From assembly GCA_017656255.1 (NCBI GenBank), contig JACDOE010000007.1, positions 62,001 through 126,000 of the forward strand: 64,000 nucleotides of DNA, written 5' to 3'. This stretch comes from Bacillaceae bacterium (GTDB lineage Bacteria; Bacillota; Bacilli; JACDOE01). A program made the translations under genes and the position numbers. The notes below the pieces were generated by a model. It ran no database searches. It saw nothing but the letters and a program-made list of their open reading frames with translations, and was not told the DNA's origin. This document shows, piece after piece, positions 1 to 8,341 of the stretch (within the stretch, counting starts at the first letter, position 1; each line of letters begins with the position of its first letter).

Positions 1-13
1 ACGTGGAGGTGCG

Positions 14-919
14 GTGAGCGTGGAGCGCTGGATTTATTTAAACGGGGAGTATGTCAAGAAAGAAGATGCCAAAGTATCCGTGTTTGATCACGGTCTGCTA
101 TACGGGGACGGAATCTTTGAGGGGATTCGGGTCTATAACGGGAACGTTTTTAAAATGAAGGAGCATATCGACCGCCTGTACGATTCGGCCAAGTCGATCA
201 TGCTGGACATTCCCCATACGCGTGAAGAGATGACGGATATTGTGGTGAAGACGGTTGAGAAGAATCAAATGCGAGATGCCTATATTCGTCTGGTTGTGAC
301 CCGGGGAACCGGTGATCTGGGACTGGATCCGCTGAAGTGTCCCAAACCGAATGTTTTTTGTATCGTGGAACAACTGGCTCTGTTCCCGAAGGAACTCTAT
401 GAAAAAGGGATTCGTATTGTAACTGTCCCGACCCGCCGCAATGTGCCTGATGCGCTGAATCCCAAGATTAAATCGCTTAACTATCTGAACAATGTGCTGG
501 TTAAGATGGAAGCCAACATGGCCGGGGTAAGCGAAGCCCTGATGCTCAACCATGAAGGGTATGTCACCGAAGGTTCGGGTGATAATATTTTTATCATTAA
601 AAATAACGTGATCACCACGCCCCCCAGCTATCTGGGAGCTCTGGAAGGGATCACCCGCGGGGCGATCATCGATATTGCCCGGGACCTGGGTTATGAGGTA
701 AAAGAGCAGCCGTTTACCCGTCACGATGTCTACATTGCCGATGAGGTCTTTTTAACCGGTACTGCGGCTGAAGTCATCGCCGTCACGGAAGTAGACGGAC
801 GTGTGATCGGGGAAGGTAAGAGCGGACCGATTACCAACCGCCTGCTGGAGGAATTCCGCAAGATCGTGGAAGTGGACGGCGTGAAAGTGTTTGAGGATTC
901 TGTGCAGAAAGCCCTGTAA
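14..919 (+). CDS. ilvE: Branched-chain amino acid aminotransferase
   Basis: Fold-type IV PLP enzyme that interconverts branched-chain amino acids and their 2-oxo acids with glutamate/2-oxoglutarate, the last step of Ile, Leu and Val synthesis. At 301 residues it has the normal family length. The N-terminal FDHGLLYGDGIFEGIRVY block and the segment KIKSLNYLNNVL, which carries the PLP-binding lysine near residue 155, are typical, as is the EGSGDNIF cofactor-phosphate segment near residue 190. The GTG start is preceded by GGAGGT at 5-10. D-amino acid transaminase and aminodeoxychorismate lyase share the fold, but the sequence matches BCAT best. Upstream context lies outside the window; a strong terminator follows. 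Confidence 0.93.
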   Translation: MSVERWIYLNGEYVKKEDAKVSVFDHGLLYGDGIFEGIRVYNGNVFKMKEHIDRLYDSAKSIMLDIPHTREEMTDIVVKTVEKNQMRDAYIRLVVTRGTGDLGLDPLKCPKPNVFCIVEQLALFPKELYEKGIRIVTVPTRRNVPDALNPKIKSLNYLNNVLVKMEANMAGVSEALMLNHEGYVTEGSGDNIFIIKNNVITTPPSYLGALEGITRGAIIDIARDLGYEVKEQPFTRHDVYIADEVFLTGTAAEVIAVTEVDGRVIGEGKSGPITNRLLEEFRKIVEVDGVKVFEDSVQKAL

Positions 920-951
920 GATTATGGTATCATATAACAGGATGAATACGG

Positions 952-979
952 CGGCATGTTCTCGGAACATGCCGTTTTT
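952..979 (+). terminator. Intrinsic terminator after ilvE
   Basis: A perfect 10-bp stem CGGCATGTTC/GAACATGCCG with a 3-nt loop is followed by five T residues. Confidence 0.9.
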
Positions 980-1047
980 CCGTCATGCCTGTGGTACGAG
1001 CCATGTGGCGGTGACGATTAATTCGGACTTTGTCAGGAGGGGTTATG

Positions 1048-1377
1048 ATGGCAACGATCGAGGATTTTCAAAAGTTGGATATCCGCGTGGGAACGGTTAG
1101 AAAGGCGGAAATGTTCAAGGAAGCGCGAAAACCGGCGATTAAACTGGAGATCGATTTTGGCGAACTGGGAGTCAAACAGTCCAGTGCGCAGATCACCAGA
1201 CGGTATGAGCCGGAAGAAATGATCGGGCGCCAGGTGGTGGCTGTGGTCAATTTTCCGCCGCTTCGCATCGCCGGTTTTAAATCGGAAGTGCTGGTACTGG
1301 GCGGTGTTCCGGAAGAAGGGGATGTGGTCCTGTTAAAACCGGATATGGAGATACCGAATGGGACCCCGATTGCATGA
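1048..1377 (+). CDS. csaA: CsaA, tRNA-binding-domain export chaperone
   Basis: Small dimeric protein with an OB-fold EMAP/tRNA-binding domain. B. subtilis CsaA has chaperone activity and interacts with SecA and precursor proteins. The whole 109-residue chain is the domain: LDIRVGTV at the N terminus, [11 protein letters not shown] in the middle and [19 protein letters not shown] near residue 80, the last being the family signature. Two in-frame ATGs occur at 1045 and 1048. The second lies 7 nt after AGGAGG (1035-1040) and gives MATIEDF, matching the known CsaA start, so it was chosen. It is a single-gene unit bounded by terminators. Confidence 0.93.
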   Translation: MATIEDFQKLDIRVGTVRKAEMFKEARKPAIKLEIDFGELGVKQSSAQITRRYEPEEMIGRQVVAVVNFPPLRIAGFKSEVLVLGGVPEEGDVVLLKPDMEIPNGTPIA

Positions 1378-1391
1378 CCCTGTGACCCTGT

Positions 1392-1428
1392 AAGATCCCT
1401 GTGATCGGCAGGGTCTTATTTTTTTTTT
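1392..1428 (+). terminator. Intrinsic terminator after csaA
   Basis: AAGATCCCTG pairs with CAGGGTCTT (one bulged T) across a 7-nt loop and is followed by a run of ten T residues from 1419. Confidence 0.88.
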
Positions 1429-1557
1429 GCCAGCCGGTAACTTCTCGGCAATCCAATGGCGTTATTCCCGTCCGTAAAAGTCTCCAGCAATTTTTAATGT
1501 CATTTGGGCGGCTGATGCATATGATGTAAGTGAATTTTGGGAGGGAGGTAACGTCGA

Positions 1558-2340
1558 GTGAAGATTCATGTCGTGAAACAGGGAGAAAATCTGAGGAAAA
1601 TTGCCAAAAAGTATAACGTGGATGCGGAGAAATTGATTGCCGTCAATCGGCACATCCAGGACCCTTATAAACTGAAGCCCAGGACAAAAGTGAAGATCCC
1701 CACGGAAGGGGTTCCACTCAGGCCGAAAAAAGCTGAAGTCCAGGCAGCAACGGTCCAGAGTCGTCCCGGGGACTCCTACGACAGCAATGCCGATTCATCA
1801 GCGGATCAGAGCAATCTGTCTGATTCACAGGACAGTTACTGGGGGGATATGACCTCTTCAAATATGGATTATTCCGGTATGACGTCGGGAGAATCCTGGA
1901 TGGATGACGCTGAATCCCCTTATGCGCATATGCCGGGATACGGGATGGCACCTTACATGCATCAACCCATCATGCCGTATGCGTATCCGTCGTATCCGAA
2001 TCCCATGGCACCGATGATGAGTCCGTATGGATATGAAAACCAGATGCCGTATGGCATGGGTGGCGAAAATTTGTACCCCAATCTGTATCCCAATGTCAAT
2101 CCTTATGCGAATCCCAACATCAATCCATACTTCAATCCCAACATCAATCCGTATGCTTACCCCAACGCAAACCCTGACATGTTCTCGCCGTACATGTACG
2201 GCATGAACAGTTATCATCAGAATCCATGGATGCCTTATGCCGGTGCTTATACACCCCCGATGCACAGCATGTATGAGCATTCGGAAATGTGGGATTCCAT
2301 GGAAGACAGCAGATTTGATCAGGAAAAAAAGAAAAAATAA
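1558..2340 (+). CDS. safA: SafA-like LysM spore-coat morphogenetic protein
   Basis: Residues 1-50 form one LysM peptidoglycan-binding domain ([18 protein letters not shown]...[16 protein letters not shown]). In SafA this domain sends the protein to the forespore surface, where it recruits inner-coat proteins. The rest of the 260 residues is low-complexity: Ser/Asp-rich at 75-120, then rich in Tyr, Met, Pro and Asn, with repeats of the type NPNINPY near 180-205 and a Lys tail (QEKKKK). GTG start with GGGAGGAGG-like site at 1540-1549. Its position before a CotS-like gene and yebC matches B. subtilis safA-coxA-yebC. Only the LysM domain is recognisable by sequence; the safA assignment rests on layout and synteny. 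Confidence 0.75.
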   Translation: MKIHVVKQGENLRKIAKKYNVDAEKLIAVNRHIQDPYKLKPRTKVKIPTEGVPLRPKKAEVQAATVQSRPGDSYDSNADSSADQSNLSDSQDSYWGDMTSSNMDYSGMTSGESWMDDAESPYAHMPGYGMAPYMHQPIMPYAYPSYPNPMAPMMSPYGYENQMPYGMGGENLYPNLYPNVNPYANPNINPYFNPNINPYAYPNANPDMFSPYMYGMNSYHQNPWMPYAGAYTPPMHSMYEHSEMWDSMEDSRFDQEKKKK

Positions 2341-2373
2341 ACGGGTACCGGAGGCTGAATGAGTTAAGGGGAT

Positions 2374-2402
2374 TGGCTACCTTTACAGGTAGCCATTTTT
2401 TC
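2374..2402 (+). terminator. Intrinsic terminator after safA-like gene
   Basis: TGGCTACC/GGTAGCCA stem with a 6-nt loop followed by a T run. Confidence 0.85.
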
Positions 2403-2430
2403 CTTCCCAACCGGATGAATGATGGATGCC

Positions 2431-2464
2431 TGTTACATCCATACCCGCGAGTATGTTTGTAACA
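2431..2464. repeat. 34-bp interrupted palindrome, copy 1
   Basis: TGTTACATCCATAC, a 6-nt centre CCGCGA, then GTATGTTTGTAACA: a 14-bp stem with two mismatches. Its reverse complement differs from the copy at 5374-5407 at only two positions. It lies 27 nt upstream of the CotS-like GTG start, so it could be an operator or an RNA hairpin. Confidence 0.8.
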
Positions 2465-2491
2465 TAACGCTGTACGAAAAGGAGGGATCCT

Positions 2492-3487
2492 GTGACCCAG
2501 CATCTGGCGGAACGGATCGAGACATTATACAACTGCCGTGTTTATGCCATTACCGCCGGCAGAAAACAGGTGTTTAAACTCAAAACAAGCCGCGGAGACT
2601 GGCTGATGAAACGTTACCGCGAGCCGTATACAGCCCGGTGGGTTACCCGTCTCTGCCGGCAGTTGCCACCGAGGGGTTTTGATGTCACGATTCCCTATGT
2701 GAGAACGCGGGAAGGCAAAACTTATTTTATCTGTGACGGACGTGCCTATACCGTCATGAAAAAATTGCCCGGGCGACATGCGTCGTTCCGCAGGCAAGAT
2801 GATTTGCATCGTACCATCTCCTGTCTCGCATCATTTCACCGGGCCGCACAAAACATCGAAGGAGGCCCCATTCCCGATTCCGGCGAACCGCCACTGTTAC
2901 GTAAGTGGCGGCGAAGGACCACCCGTTTTGAAAAAGTGGTGGCGCATATCACACGAAAAAAGAGAAAGTCCGACATCGAAAAAAGGATTCTGGAAATGGC
3001 GCCGCACCTGATTGAAGATGCCCGCGACGTGATGGACATTCTGGCGCGTTCGCCGATACAGGAAGATGTGAAAAAGTCTGTCCTGCACAAAAAGGTGGCG
3101 CACCGGGATCTGGCTTCCCATAATTTTCTTGTCTCCGGACATGGGTGCTATCTTATTGATTATGATACCGCCATGTATGATTCGCAACTGGTGGATCTGA
3201 TCCAAATCCTGGGCCGGATCCTGCCGCTTCAATCCTGGGACTTTGACCTTTATGCCGAATTGATCGATACCTATCAGCACCGAATTCCCCTGACCGACCG
3301 GGAGCGTTCCCTGATCTATACTCTCCTGCGTTACCCCGATGATTTCATGCGGGAGGTTAACGGATGCTACCGGGAGGACGAGGGGTTTCATCCCAAAAAT
3401 CTCGGATTTATCGTGCGCACCGCACAAAAAACATGGGAAAACCGCCGTATCTTTTTTGAAGGGGCTCACTATTTTTTGACTGTATGA
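2492..3487 (+). CDS. CotS-family kinase-fold spore coat protein
   Basis: 331-residue protein of the aminoglycoside phosphotransferase/CotS superfamily (CotS, CotI, YutH, YsxE). The catalytic-loop motif HRDLASHNFL sits near residue 204, and the metal-binding IDYD, the DFG equivalent, near 223. The N-terminal lobe shows a plausible ATP lysine in GDWLMKRYRE. CotS proteins sit in the inner spore coat, and some act as small-molecule or Hsp-like kinases. GTG start with AAGGAGGG at 2480-2486. Here it stands where B. subtilis has coxA. The conserved H-D-x4-N set suggests that phosphotransfer activity may be kept; the substrate is unknown. Confidence 0.8.
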   Translation: MTQHLAERIETLYNCRVYAITAGRKQVFKLKTSRGDWLMKRYREPYTARWVTRLCRQLPPRGFDVTIPYVRTREGKTYFICDGRAYTVMKKLPGRHASFRRQDDLHRTISCLASFHRAAQNIEGGPIPDSGEPPLLRKWRRRTTRFEKVVAHITRKKRKSDIEKRILEMAPHLIEDARDVMDILARSPIQEDVKKSVLHKKVAHRDLASHNFLVSGHGCYLIDYDTAMYDSQLVDLIQILGRILPLQSWDFDLYAELIDTYQHRIPLTDRERSLIYTLLRYPDDFMREVNGCYREDEGFHPKNLGFIVRTAQKTWENRRIFFEGAHYFLTV

Positions 3488-3498
3488 GCCCTTTTTTT
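3461..3498 (+). terminator. Terminator overlapping the stop codon
   Basis: GGGCTCA (3462-3468) pairs with TGAGCCC (3485-3491) and is followed by seven T residues. The 3' arm begins with the TGA stop of the CotS-like gene. Confidence 0.8.
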
Positions 3499-3568
3499 GT
3501 GATATCATTAAAGATAACAGAAATACGGATATACGGCAGAATCAAGCGTAAAAAGGATGGATAAACCG

Positions 3569-4315
3569 ATGAACATGGAACAAAAAGTTGATTTTCTGGT
3601 CAACTGGTTGCGTGAACAGGTGAAGATGGCCGGAGCGGACGGACTGGTCGTCGGCATATCCGGCGGCGTGGATTCCGCCCTGGTCACTTTTTTGATTAAA
3701 AAGGCGTTTCCGGATGGTAGCCTCGGTGTGATTATGCCCTGCAAGAGCAATCCGCAGGACCGCCTCGATGCGCTCAGTGTGGTGGAGGCGAGTGGAATCG
3801 ATCATATTGAAGTGGATTTGACCGACACCCATGAGCTTTTGTGGTCTCAGATTACGCGCACCCTGGAAGCGAAACAGGCCCTGAATGCGGATCGGAAACG
3901 AATGGGTGATGCCAATCTGCGTGCCCGCCTTCGTATGAGTACGCTGTATGCTGTCGCCAACAACTATAATTATCTGGTGGTGGGTACGGATAATGCGGCG
4001 GAGTGGCACCTCGGCTATTTTACCAAATACGGGGACGGCGGTGTGGATCTGGTCCCGCTGGTCAATCTGAAAAAGCGGGATGTTCGGGAGATGGCCCGGT
4101 TCGTGGGGGTTCCCGATGCGATTATCGAGAAGGCGCCCAGTGCCGGATTGTGGGAAGGACAGACAGATGAGGAAGAGATGGGAACCACCTACGACAGGGT
4201 GGATGATTATTTGAGCGGGAAACCGATACCGGATGCGGATCGGGAGAAGATCGAGGCGCTACATAAACGGTCGGCTCACAAGCGCACGCTTCCCCCTTCA
4301 CCACCCCGGTTTTAA
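3569..4315 (+). CDS. nadE: Ammonia-dependent NAD+ synthetase
   Basis: Last step of NAD synthesis: amidation of deamido-NAD with ATP and ammonia. The PP-loop SGGVDSA lies near residues 31-37, and the adenylation-pocket motifs VGTDNAAE and TKYGDGGVDLVPL follow near 130-150. There is no glutaminase domain, so this is the short ammonia-dependent class. Three in-frame ATGs occur at 3557, 3569 and 3575. AAGGATGG (3553-3560) is best spaced for 3569, giving MNMEQKVDF, so the protein is 248 residues rather than 252. It converges with a small gene only 6 nt downstream. Confidence 0.93.
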   Translation: MNMEQKVDFLVNWLREQVKMAGADGLVVGISGGVDSALVTFLIKKAFPDGSLGVIMPCKSNPQDRLDALSVVEASGIDHIEVDLTDTHELLWSQITRTLEAKQALNADRKRMGDANLRARLRMSTLYAVANNYNYLVVGTDNAAEWHLGYFTKYGDGGVDLVPLVNLKKRDVREMARFVGVPDAIIEKAPSAGLWEGQTDEEEMGTTYDRVDDYLSGKPIPDADREKIEALHKRSAHKRTLPPSPPRF

Positions 4316-4321
4316 GAAGGG

Positions 4322-4474
4322 TTATTCGTAAATCTCATCGGCATTCGGGTAACGCAGGTCATCGGAATGGGCCGGCGTTTTGGCGGTTTCTGTCTGTTTC
4401 GTCTGATTGCGGGTCCTCTGGGGCGGAGCAGTTTGTGGTTCTGCCTCTTTCCGGGTCTGTTTCTGCTGATTCAC
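4322..4474 (-). CDS. Small hydrophilic protein of unknown function
   Basis: About 50 residues from a GTG at 4472-4474, preceded by AAAAAAGGAGG with a slightly long spacer of 13 nt. The product is rich in Gln, Thr, Lys and Pro, has no membrane segment and ends in an acidic patch (DLRYPNADEIYE). An in-frame upstream start could extend it to 74 residues, but the ribosome site favours the short form. It faces nadE tail to tail and diverges from yebC. Small, charged, disordered proteins in such blocks are often spore proteins, but nothing here proves it. Confidence 0.5.
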   Translation of the reverse strand: MNQQKQTRKEAEPQTAPPQRTRNQTKQTETAKTPAHSDDLRYPNADEIYE

Positions 4475-4534
4475 GGCCTGACACACACCTCCTTTTTTAG
4501 GGGGGATGTTTATTTTCACAGTCTTTAACATTTT

Positions 4535-4564
4535 TTGACCGACCATCCTGGTTTATGCTAGACT
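4535..4564 (+). promoter_or_regulatory. Sigma-A-type promoter of yebC
   Basis: TTGACC (-35), 18 bp, then an extended -10 TGC-TAGACT ending at 4564, 35 nt before the yebC ATG. Confidence 0.55.
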
Positions 4565-4599
4565 AAATCATGGATTTTTTTCGGTAGGAGGAACAAGCC

Positions 4600-5355
4600 A
4601 TGGCTGGACATTCCAAATGGAAAAATATACAACATCGAAAGGGACGGCAGGACGCACGCCGTGCCAAAATTTTTACCAAAATCTCCAAAGAGATCTTCGC
4701 TGCCACACGGGCGGGCGGTCCTGATCCGGAAACCAATCTCCGGTTGCGTGCCGCTATTAATAAGGCGAAAGAAAACAACATGCCCAACGATAACATCGAG
4801 CGCACCATCAAGAAGGCCACCGGTCAGGTGGAAGGGGTTCAGTACGACGAGATCACCTATGAAGGTTATGGTCCCGGTGGCGTGGCCGTGATGGTGGAAG
4901 TGCTGACCGATAACCGTAATCGAACGGCGGCTGACGTCCGCCATATTTTCTCCCGAAATGGCGGAAATATGGGAGAATCGGGATGTGTCAGCTATCTGTT
5001 TGATAAAAAAGGGATCATTACTATTAACCGCGGGGATACCGGGGATGACGAGGATACAGTGATGATGGAAGCGCTGGAAGCGGGCGCGGAAGACTTTGAA
5101 GCCAGTGAGGACAGTTTTGAGATCACCACGGCACCGGATCAGTTCGAAGCGGTTCGGGAATATCTGGAGTCGAAGGGATATAACCTGGCATCGGCCGAGG
5201 TGACTATGGTTCCGCAGACGACGGTGTCATTAAGCGGTGATGATGCGGAGAAGATGCTAAAATTGATGGATGATCTCGATGACAACGATGATGTGCAAAA
5301 TGTGTACGCCAATTTTGATATCGACGATGATGCCATGGAAAAGTATGGTCAGTAA
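4600..5355 (+). CDS. yebC: YebC/PmpR-family protein
   Basis: 251-residue protein of the YebC family, cytoplasmic proteins described both as DNA-binding regulators and, for several members, as ribosome-associated factors that help translate proline-rich stretches. The invariant N terminus [19 protein letters not shown] is complete. The central [22 protein letters not shown] block and the acidic C-terminal domain are normal. ATG start with GTAGGAGGAAC at 4583-4593. It is the last conserved synteny gene before the accessory region; a palindrome and a terminator follow. Confidence 0.93.
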   Translation: MAGHSKWKNIQHRKGRQDARRAKIFTKISKEIFAATRAGGPDPETNLRLRAAINKAKENNMPNDNIERTIKKATGQVEGVQYDEITYEGYGPGGVAVMVEVLTDNRNRTAADVRHIFSRNGGNMGESGCVSYLFDKKGIITINRGDTGDDEDTVMMEALEAGAEDFEASEDSFEITTAPDQFEAVREYLESKGYNLASAEVTMVPQTTVSLSGDDAEKMLKLMDDLDDNDDVQNVYANFDIDDDAMEKYGQ

Positions 5356-5372
5356 CACGGATATCTGTGTAT

Positions 5373-5408
5373 CTGTTACATCCATACTCGCGGGTATGGA
5401 TGTAACAG
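5373..5408. repeat. 34-bp interrupted palindrome, copy 2
   Basis: Perfect stem TGTTACATCCATAC/GTATGGATGTAACA (plus an outer C-G pair) around TCGCGG. It matches the 2431-2464 copy in inverted orientation with two differences. There is no T run after it, so it is not itself an intrinsic terminator. Confidence 0.85.
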
Positions 5409-5433
5409 CGTTAATGGAATAAGTAGGACGTTT

Positions 5434-5466
5434 ATCGGGGGAGTTTTAGCTCTCCCGATATTTTAT
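5434..5466 (+). terminator. Terminator after yebC
   Basis: ATCGGGGGAG/CTCTCCCGAT stem (one G-T pair), 6-nt loop, followed by ATTTTATTTT. Confidence 0.75.
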
Positions 5467-5784
5467 TTTGCCGAGGGAAATTCCATATCTCAGGGATAAA
5501 GGTTAATTATATTGTTATTATTTTGTGGTAATATATGGTTATTTATTTAATAAATTACTGATATAATGATCACGCATTTAGCAATAAACACCTCTCGCAT
5601 CATTTCTCTGCGATCAATCTTGCGATCAATCTTTTATTAAAGAAATAAAGTTGTGACTCCCCATTATTTCTAAAGTCTTTATTTTAACTGAAGAAATGTC
5701 TCTATTTTAAGAGGGAGGATTTTGCTTTTTCGGATTAGCTTCAAAGTTATATTTTCGAAAAATTAAAATTTCAGGAGTGACATA
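5467..5784. other. A+T-rich gap at the left edge of the island
   Basis: No gene was found. Base use becomes strongly A+T-rich here. A tandem pair of TGCGATCAATCT occurs at 5609-5632. A ribosome site (CAGGAGTG, 5772-5779) serves the next gene. No promoter was confidently placed. Confidence 0.5.
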
Positions 5785-6984
5785 GTGAAAAAGAGGCAAT
5801 TGTTATGGATATCTTCAAGTGTTTTGGCTGTTGTTGCACTGACTTTAACCCTGTTGAGTCCTGATTCTACAAAAGAACAGTCTGAATGGCACGCTGTCGG
5901 GAACGGTAATCTAGGAGTACACCACATCAATGATGGGTATTTATTATATCCCGTTGCAACGACTTATGTTCCAGGAGTTAACGGATCGAAATTGACGGAA
6001 TATAAGTTGGGTACAAAAAATGGCTATATATTAGAAAAGGATGGTGGAAACATACAGCCTGTGCAAATATCAGAATCTACATTAGCTATCGGGTCTGAAA
6101 CGGTTTCTATTATTAAAGTAAATGGACATGCTTTTGCGACGGATCGCACAGATATTAAACGGGTATCAACTGGTTTTGTTGTTGGTTCCAGAGAGTATTA
6201 TACAAACATATGGTTGGTGTCTGAAGATGGTTCGATAGCAAAACCTCTTGTGAACACAGATGGTTACAGCGAAGCAAAGCAAAAACTGAAGCGTATCAAT
6301 AAAGATAAAGGTGAAGATATGGTGAGCCTTGTTTGGGCAGCAAACCCATATCCATTGCACAAAGGAGATAAAATTGCCTATCTTTCAAACCGAACTACCC
6401 TCTCAAACGACTGGAATGTACGTGTAATCAATTCGGATGGAACTGACGACAGGGTTTTAATTGATGGAGCTGGTTATGGCGGTATCAACATCGTAGGCAC
6501 CACCGACAACCTTGTGATTGCTCACACAACAGTTAACAAATTAATTGTTGCGAATTCGGAAACCGGTGAAGTTAAAGAAATTAATCTAGACGGTTTGTTT
6601 CCTTTCTCGGTCTCTCCTGCAGGGCATGTACTGTTAATGACTCAAAACAATGATATTCGCGTGATGGATCTTAAAACAGGTTCAGTATCAAAGACAAATA
6701 TGCCATCTGGATATTTCTATAATACAGGTGGCGATTGGTCGGATGATGGCAAACGATTTGCTTTTTATGCCAATGGTTTTGAAAACATTGATGATAGTAA
6801 ATTGTATCGTGATAACATCCAGGTTGCGGTTCTGGATGTAACAACCTCAAAGATCGAAACATATGGAAAGCCTCCTGGTTCTGCTAGCTTATATCCATTA
6901 GGGGAGATCCAGTGGATCGGTGACAGTCAGTTACTGACTTATACCGTTAACGATACAGCATGGCTCGTCAGAGTGCCCAAATAG
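5785..6984 (+). CDS. Secreted/anchored beta-propeller-like protein
   Basis: 399 residues beginning with MKKRQLLWISSSVLAVVALTLTLLS, a clear signal peptide or signal anchor without a lipobox cysteine. The rest is rich in beta-strand and turn patterns, with repeated blades of TolB/WD40-like form: GDKIAYLSNRTTLSNDWNVRVINSDGTDDRVLI near 200, NDIRVMDLKTGSV near 295 and GDWSDDGKRFAFYANG near 315. TolB-type propellers outside the membrane usually bind proteins or ligands; the partner is unknown. GTG start with CAGGAGTG. Codon use is A+T-rich, unlike the housekeeping genes around it, which suggests horizontal origin. No enzyme motif was seen. Confidence 0.7.
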   Translation: MKKRQLLWISSSVLAVVALTLTLLSPDSTKEQSEWHAVGNGNLGVHHINDGYLLYPVATTYVPGVNGSKLTEYKLGTKNGYILEKDGGNIQPVQISESTLAIGSETVSIIKVNGHAFATDRTDIKRVSTGFVVGSREYYTNIWLVSEDGSIAKPLVNTDGYSEAKQKLKRINKDKGEDMVSLVWAANPYPLHKGDKIAYLSNRTTLSNDWNVRVINSDGTDDRVLIDGAGYGGINIVGTTDNLVIAHTTVNKLIVANSETGEVKEINLDGLFPFSVSPAGHVLLMTQNNDIRVMDLKTGSVSKTNMPSGYFYNTGGDWSDDGKRFAFYANGFENIDDSKLYRDNIQVAVLDVTTSKIETYGKPPGSASLYPLGEIQWIGDSQLLTYTVNDTAWLVRVPK

Positions 6985-7188
6985 GTGATGTGAGTTGTCA
7001 CACTGTTTCCTTGTTCCGGTGTACCTTTTTCAAGAACCCGTGGACAGCACGAGTTTAAAATAAGATGCGTTTTCCATAAAACTCAATTGACCTTAGATCA
7101 GTAATTAAAAATAAAAAAATCAAAAAAGTTGAATCGTTTCCAATAAAATTTTCGTCATATTAGATAGAGGTTGCTAACAGTGAAGTGA

Positions 7189-7431
7189 TTGAAGGGGGAA
7201 CCCGATGATAATCTAAACACGACTCTGACAAAGGAACAGAAGTTGGTTTTAATCAGCTATCTTTTATCAAAAGAAGTTTTAATGAACCTGGACCAACAGT
7301 ATCTGAATTCCAGGCAAAAAAATAGCTATAGAACAATATGAAATAAATGAGATATTGACAATGTTGAGTTGAGACACTTGAATGACGAGGAATTAGTTAA
7401 ATCTTACATCCTCCCCTAAAACAATCCACCA
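7189..7431 (+). pseudogene. Degenerate 5' part of a gene, Sda-like motifs
   Basis: From a TTG at 7189 one frame reads for 50 codons, is broken by TGA at 7339 and 7348 and TAA at 7417, and then continues in frame into the next CDS. The stretch before the first stop includes LTKEQKLVLISYLLSKEV and LMNLDQQYLNS. The stretch before the third stop reads ELRHLNDEELVKSYI and continues past it as MQDVLVVTLAQEIRNN. Both resemble the helical hairpin of Sda-type proteins (LSDE-L-SY ... DFI-L-E-EI). The resemblance is from memory of the family and modest; the stop codons are a direct observation. Confidence 0.5.
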
Positions 7432-8115
7432 ATGCAAGATGTACTGGTTGTGACTTTGGCTCAAGAAATAAGGAACAACTTAATGCTTGCAGAGAATCCT
7501 AAATGGATTCCTGCAGGCATTCTTATTAAATTCTCGAATAAATTTAGAGAGGATGAAAACAGTACTATGCATGCTCGTTATTGGAAATTTATAGCGCTCA
7601 TTTCTATTATCATAAATGTCATATTTATTACGGCAACATGGAATCTGTATGTGGAAAAGCAAAATTTTAAAAAAAGTTTAGCCATTGAATATGTAGATAA
7701 TATCAAACAACTGGAATATTGGCTTACAGAAGTGATCGAAAATAAAAATATTAAGAATAAAACCCTGGTCTCTTTGATTAAGGCCGAACGCATTCTATGG
7801 TACAATCTCATGATTTCTGGAAATGCAACGATTGTTGGTTCACAAGGAGAATTCCCTATAAATCTTCAGGAGATAAATCACAGAATGGGAAATCAAACAG
7901 GGGTTCCCGTAAATGTTGCGCTAAAAGAATTAACCATTAAAGGAAAAATTAGTGAAGATACTTTAAATGACATAGAATTTTATAAGAATGTCTTGTCTAA
8001 AATGGTTTCCATAATAGATGAAGAGATTGGATACAAAAATCTACCGAAAGCTAACAACGATGAAATTTTACGTGTATTCAATGAGATCAATGAGTGGCTC
8101 GGCAATATGATGTAA
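7432..8115 (+). CDS. Single-pass membrane protein, unknown
   Basis: 227 residues if read from ATG 7432. Residues 1-45 look like the remnant of a cytoplasmic regulatory segment continuous with the decayed frame upstream. One transmembrane helix, FIALISIIINVIFITATWNLY, lies at about 50-70, followed by a Lys/Glu-rich, largely helical outer domain to the end (KNIKNKTLVSLIKAERILWYN...). An alternative start at ATG 7567 would give a 182-residue signal-anchor protein, but its spacing from GAGAGG is long. No family was recognised. A+T-rich, within the island. Whether it is still expressed is uncertain. Confidence 0.5.
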   Translation: MQDVLVVTLAQEIRNNLMLAENPKWIPAGILIKFSNKFREDENSTMHARYWKFIALISIIINVIFITATWNLYVEKQNFKKSLAIEYVDNIKQLEYWLTEVIENKNIKNKTLVSLIKAERILWYNLMISGNATIVGSQGEFPINLQEINHRMGNQTGVPVNVALKELTIKGKISEDTLNDIEFYKNVLSKMVSIIDEEIGYKNLPKANNDEILRVFNEINEWLGNMM

Positions 8116-8308
8116 ATGGGGTGAGACGAAATAAATTCTAAGAAGTTTATTTTTTCAGGAAGGAGCTTCTTCAAGTTTTTTTCGTGAACATGAAGACATG
8201 ACGAAAAACAAAGATTGGATTCCAATCATTGAAAAACTGTGTGACATATCTCTTGAACCTTGAGCAAATGACCAAAGACCAAGAATATTTGATGGGAGGG
8301 AAAAAGGA
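8116..8308. other. Gap with a 21-codon open frame
   Basis: ATG 8198 to TGA 8263 encodes MTKNKDWIPIIEKLCDISLEP, which echoes ENPKWIPAGILIKF in the preceding gene and may be another decayed module. GGGAGGG at 8294-8300 probably serves the next gene. No other gene was found. Confidence 0.35.
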
Positions 8309-8341
8309 ATTTTAAAAATTTTAAAATATATTTTCTATATT

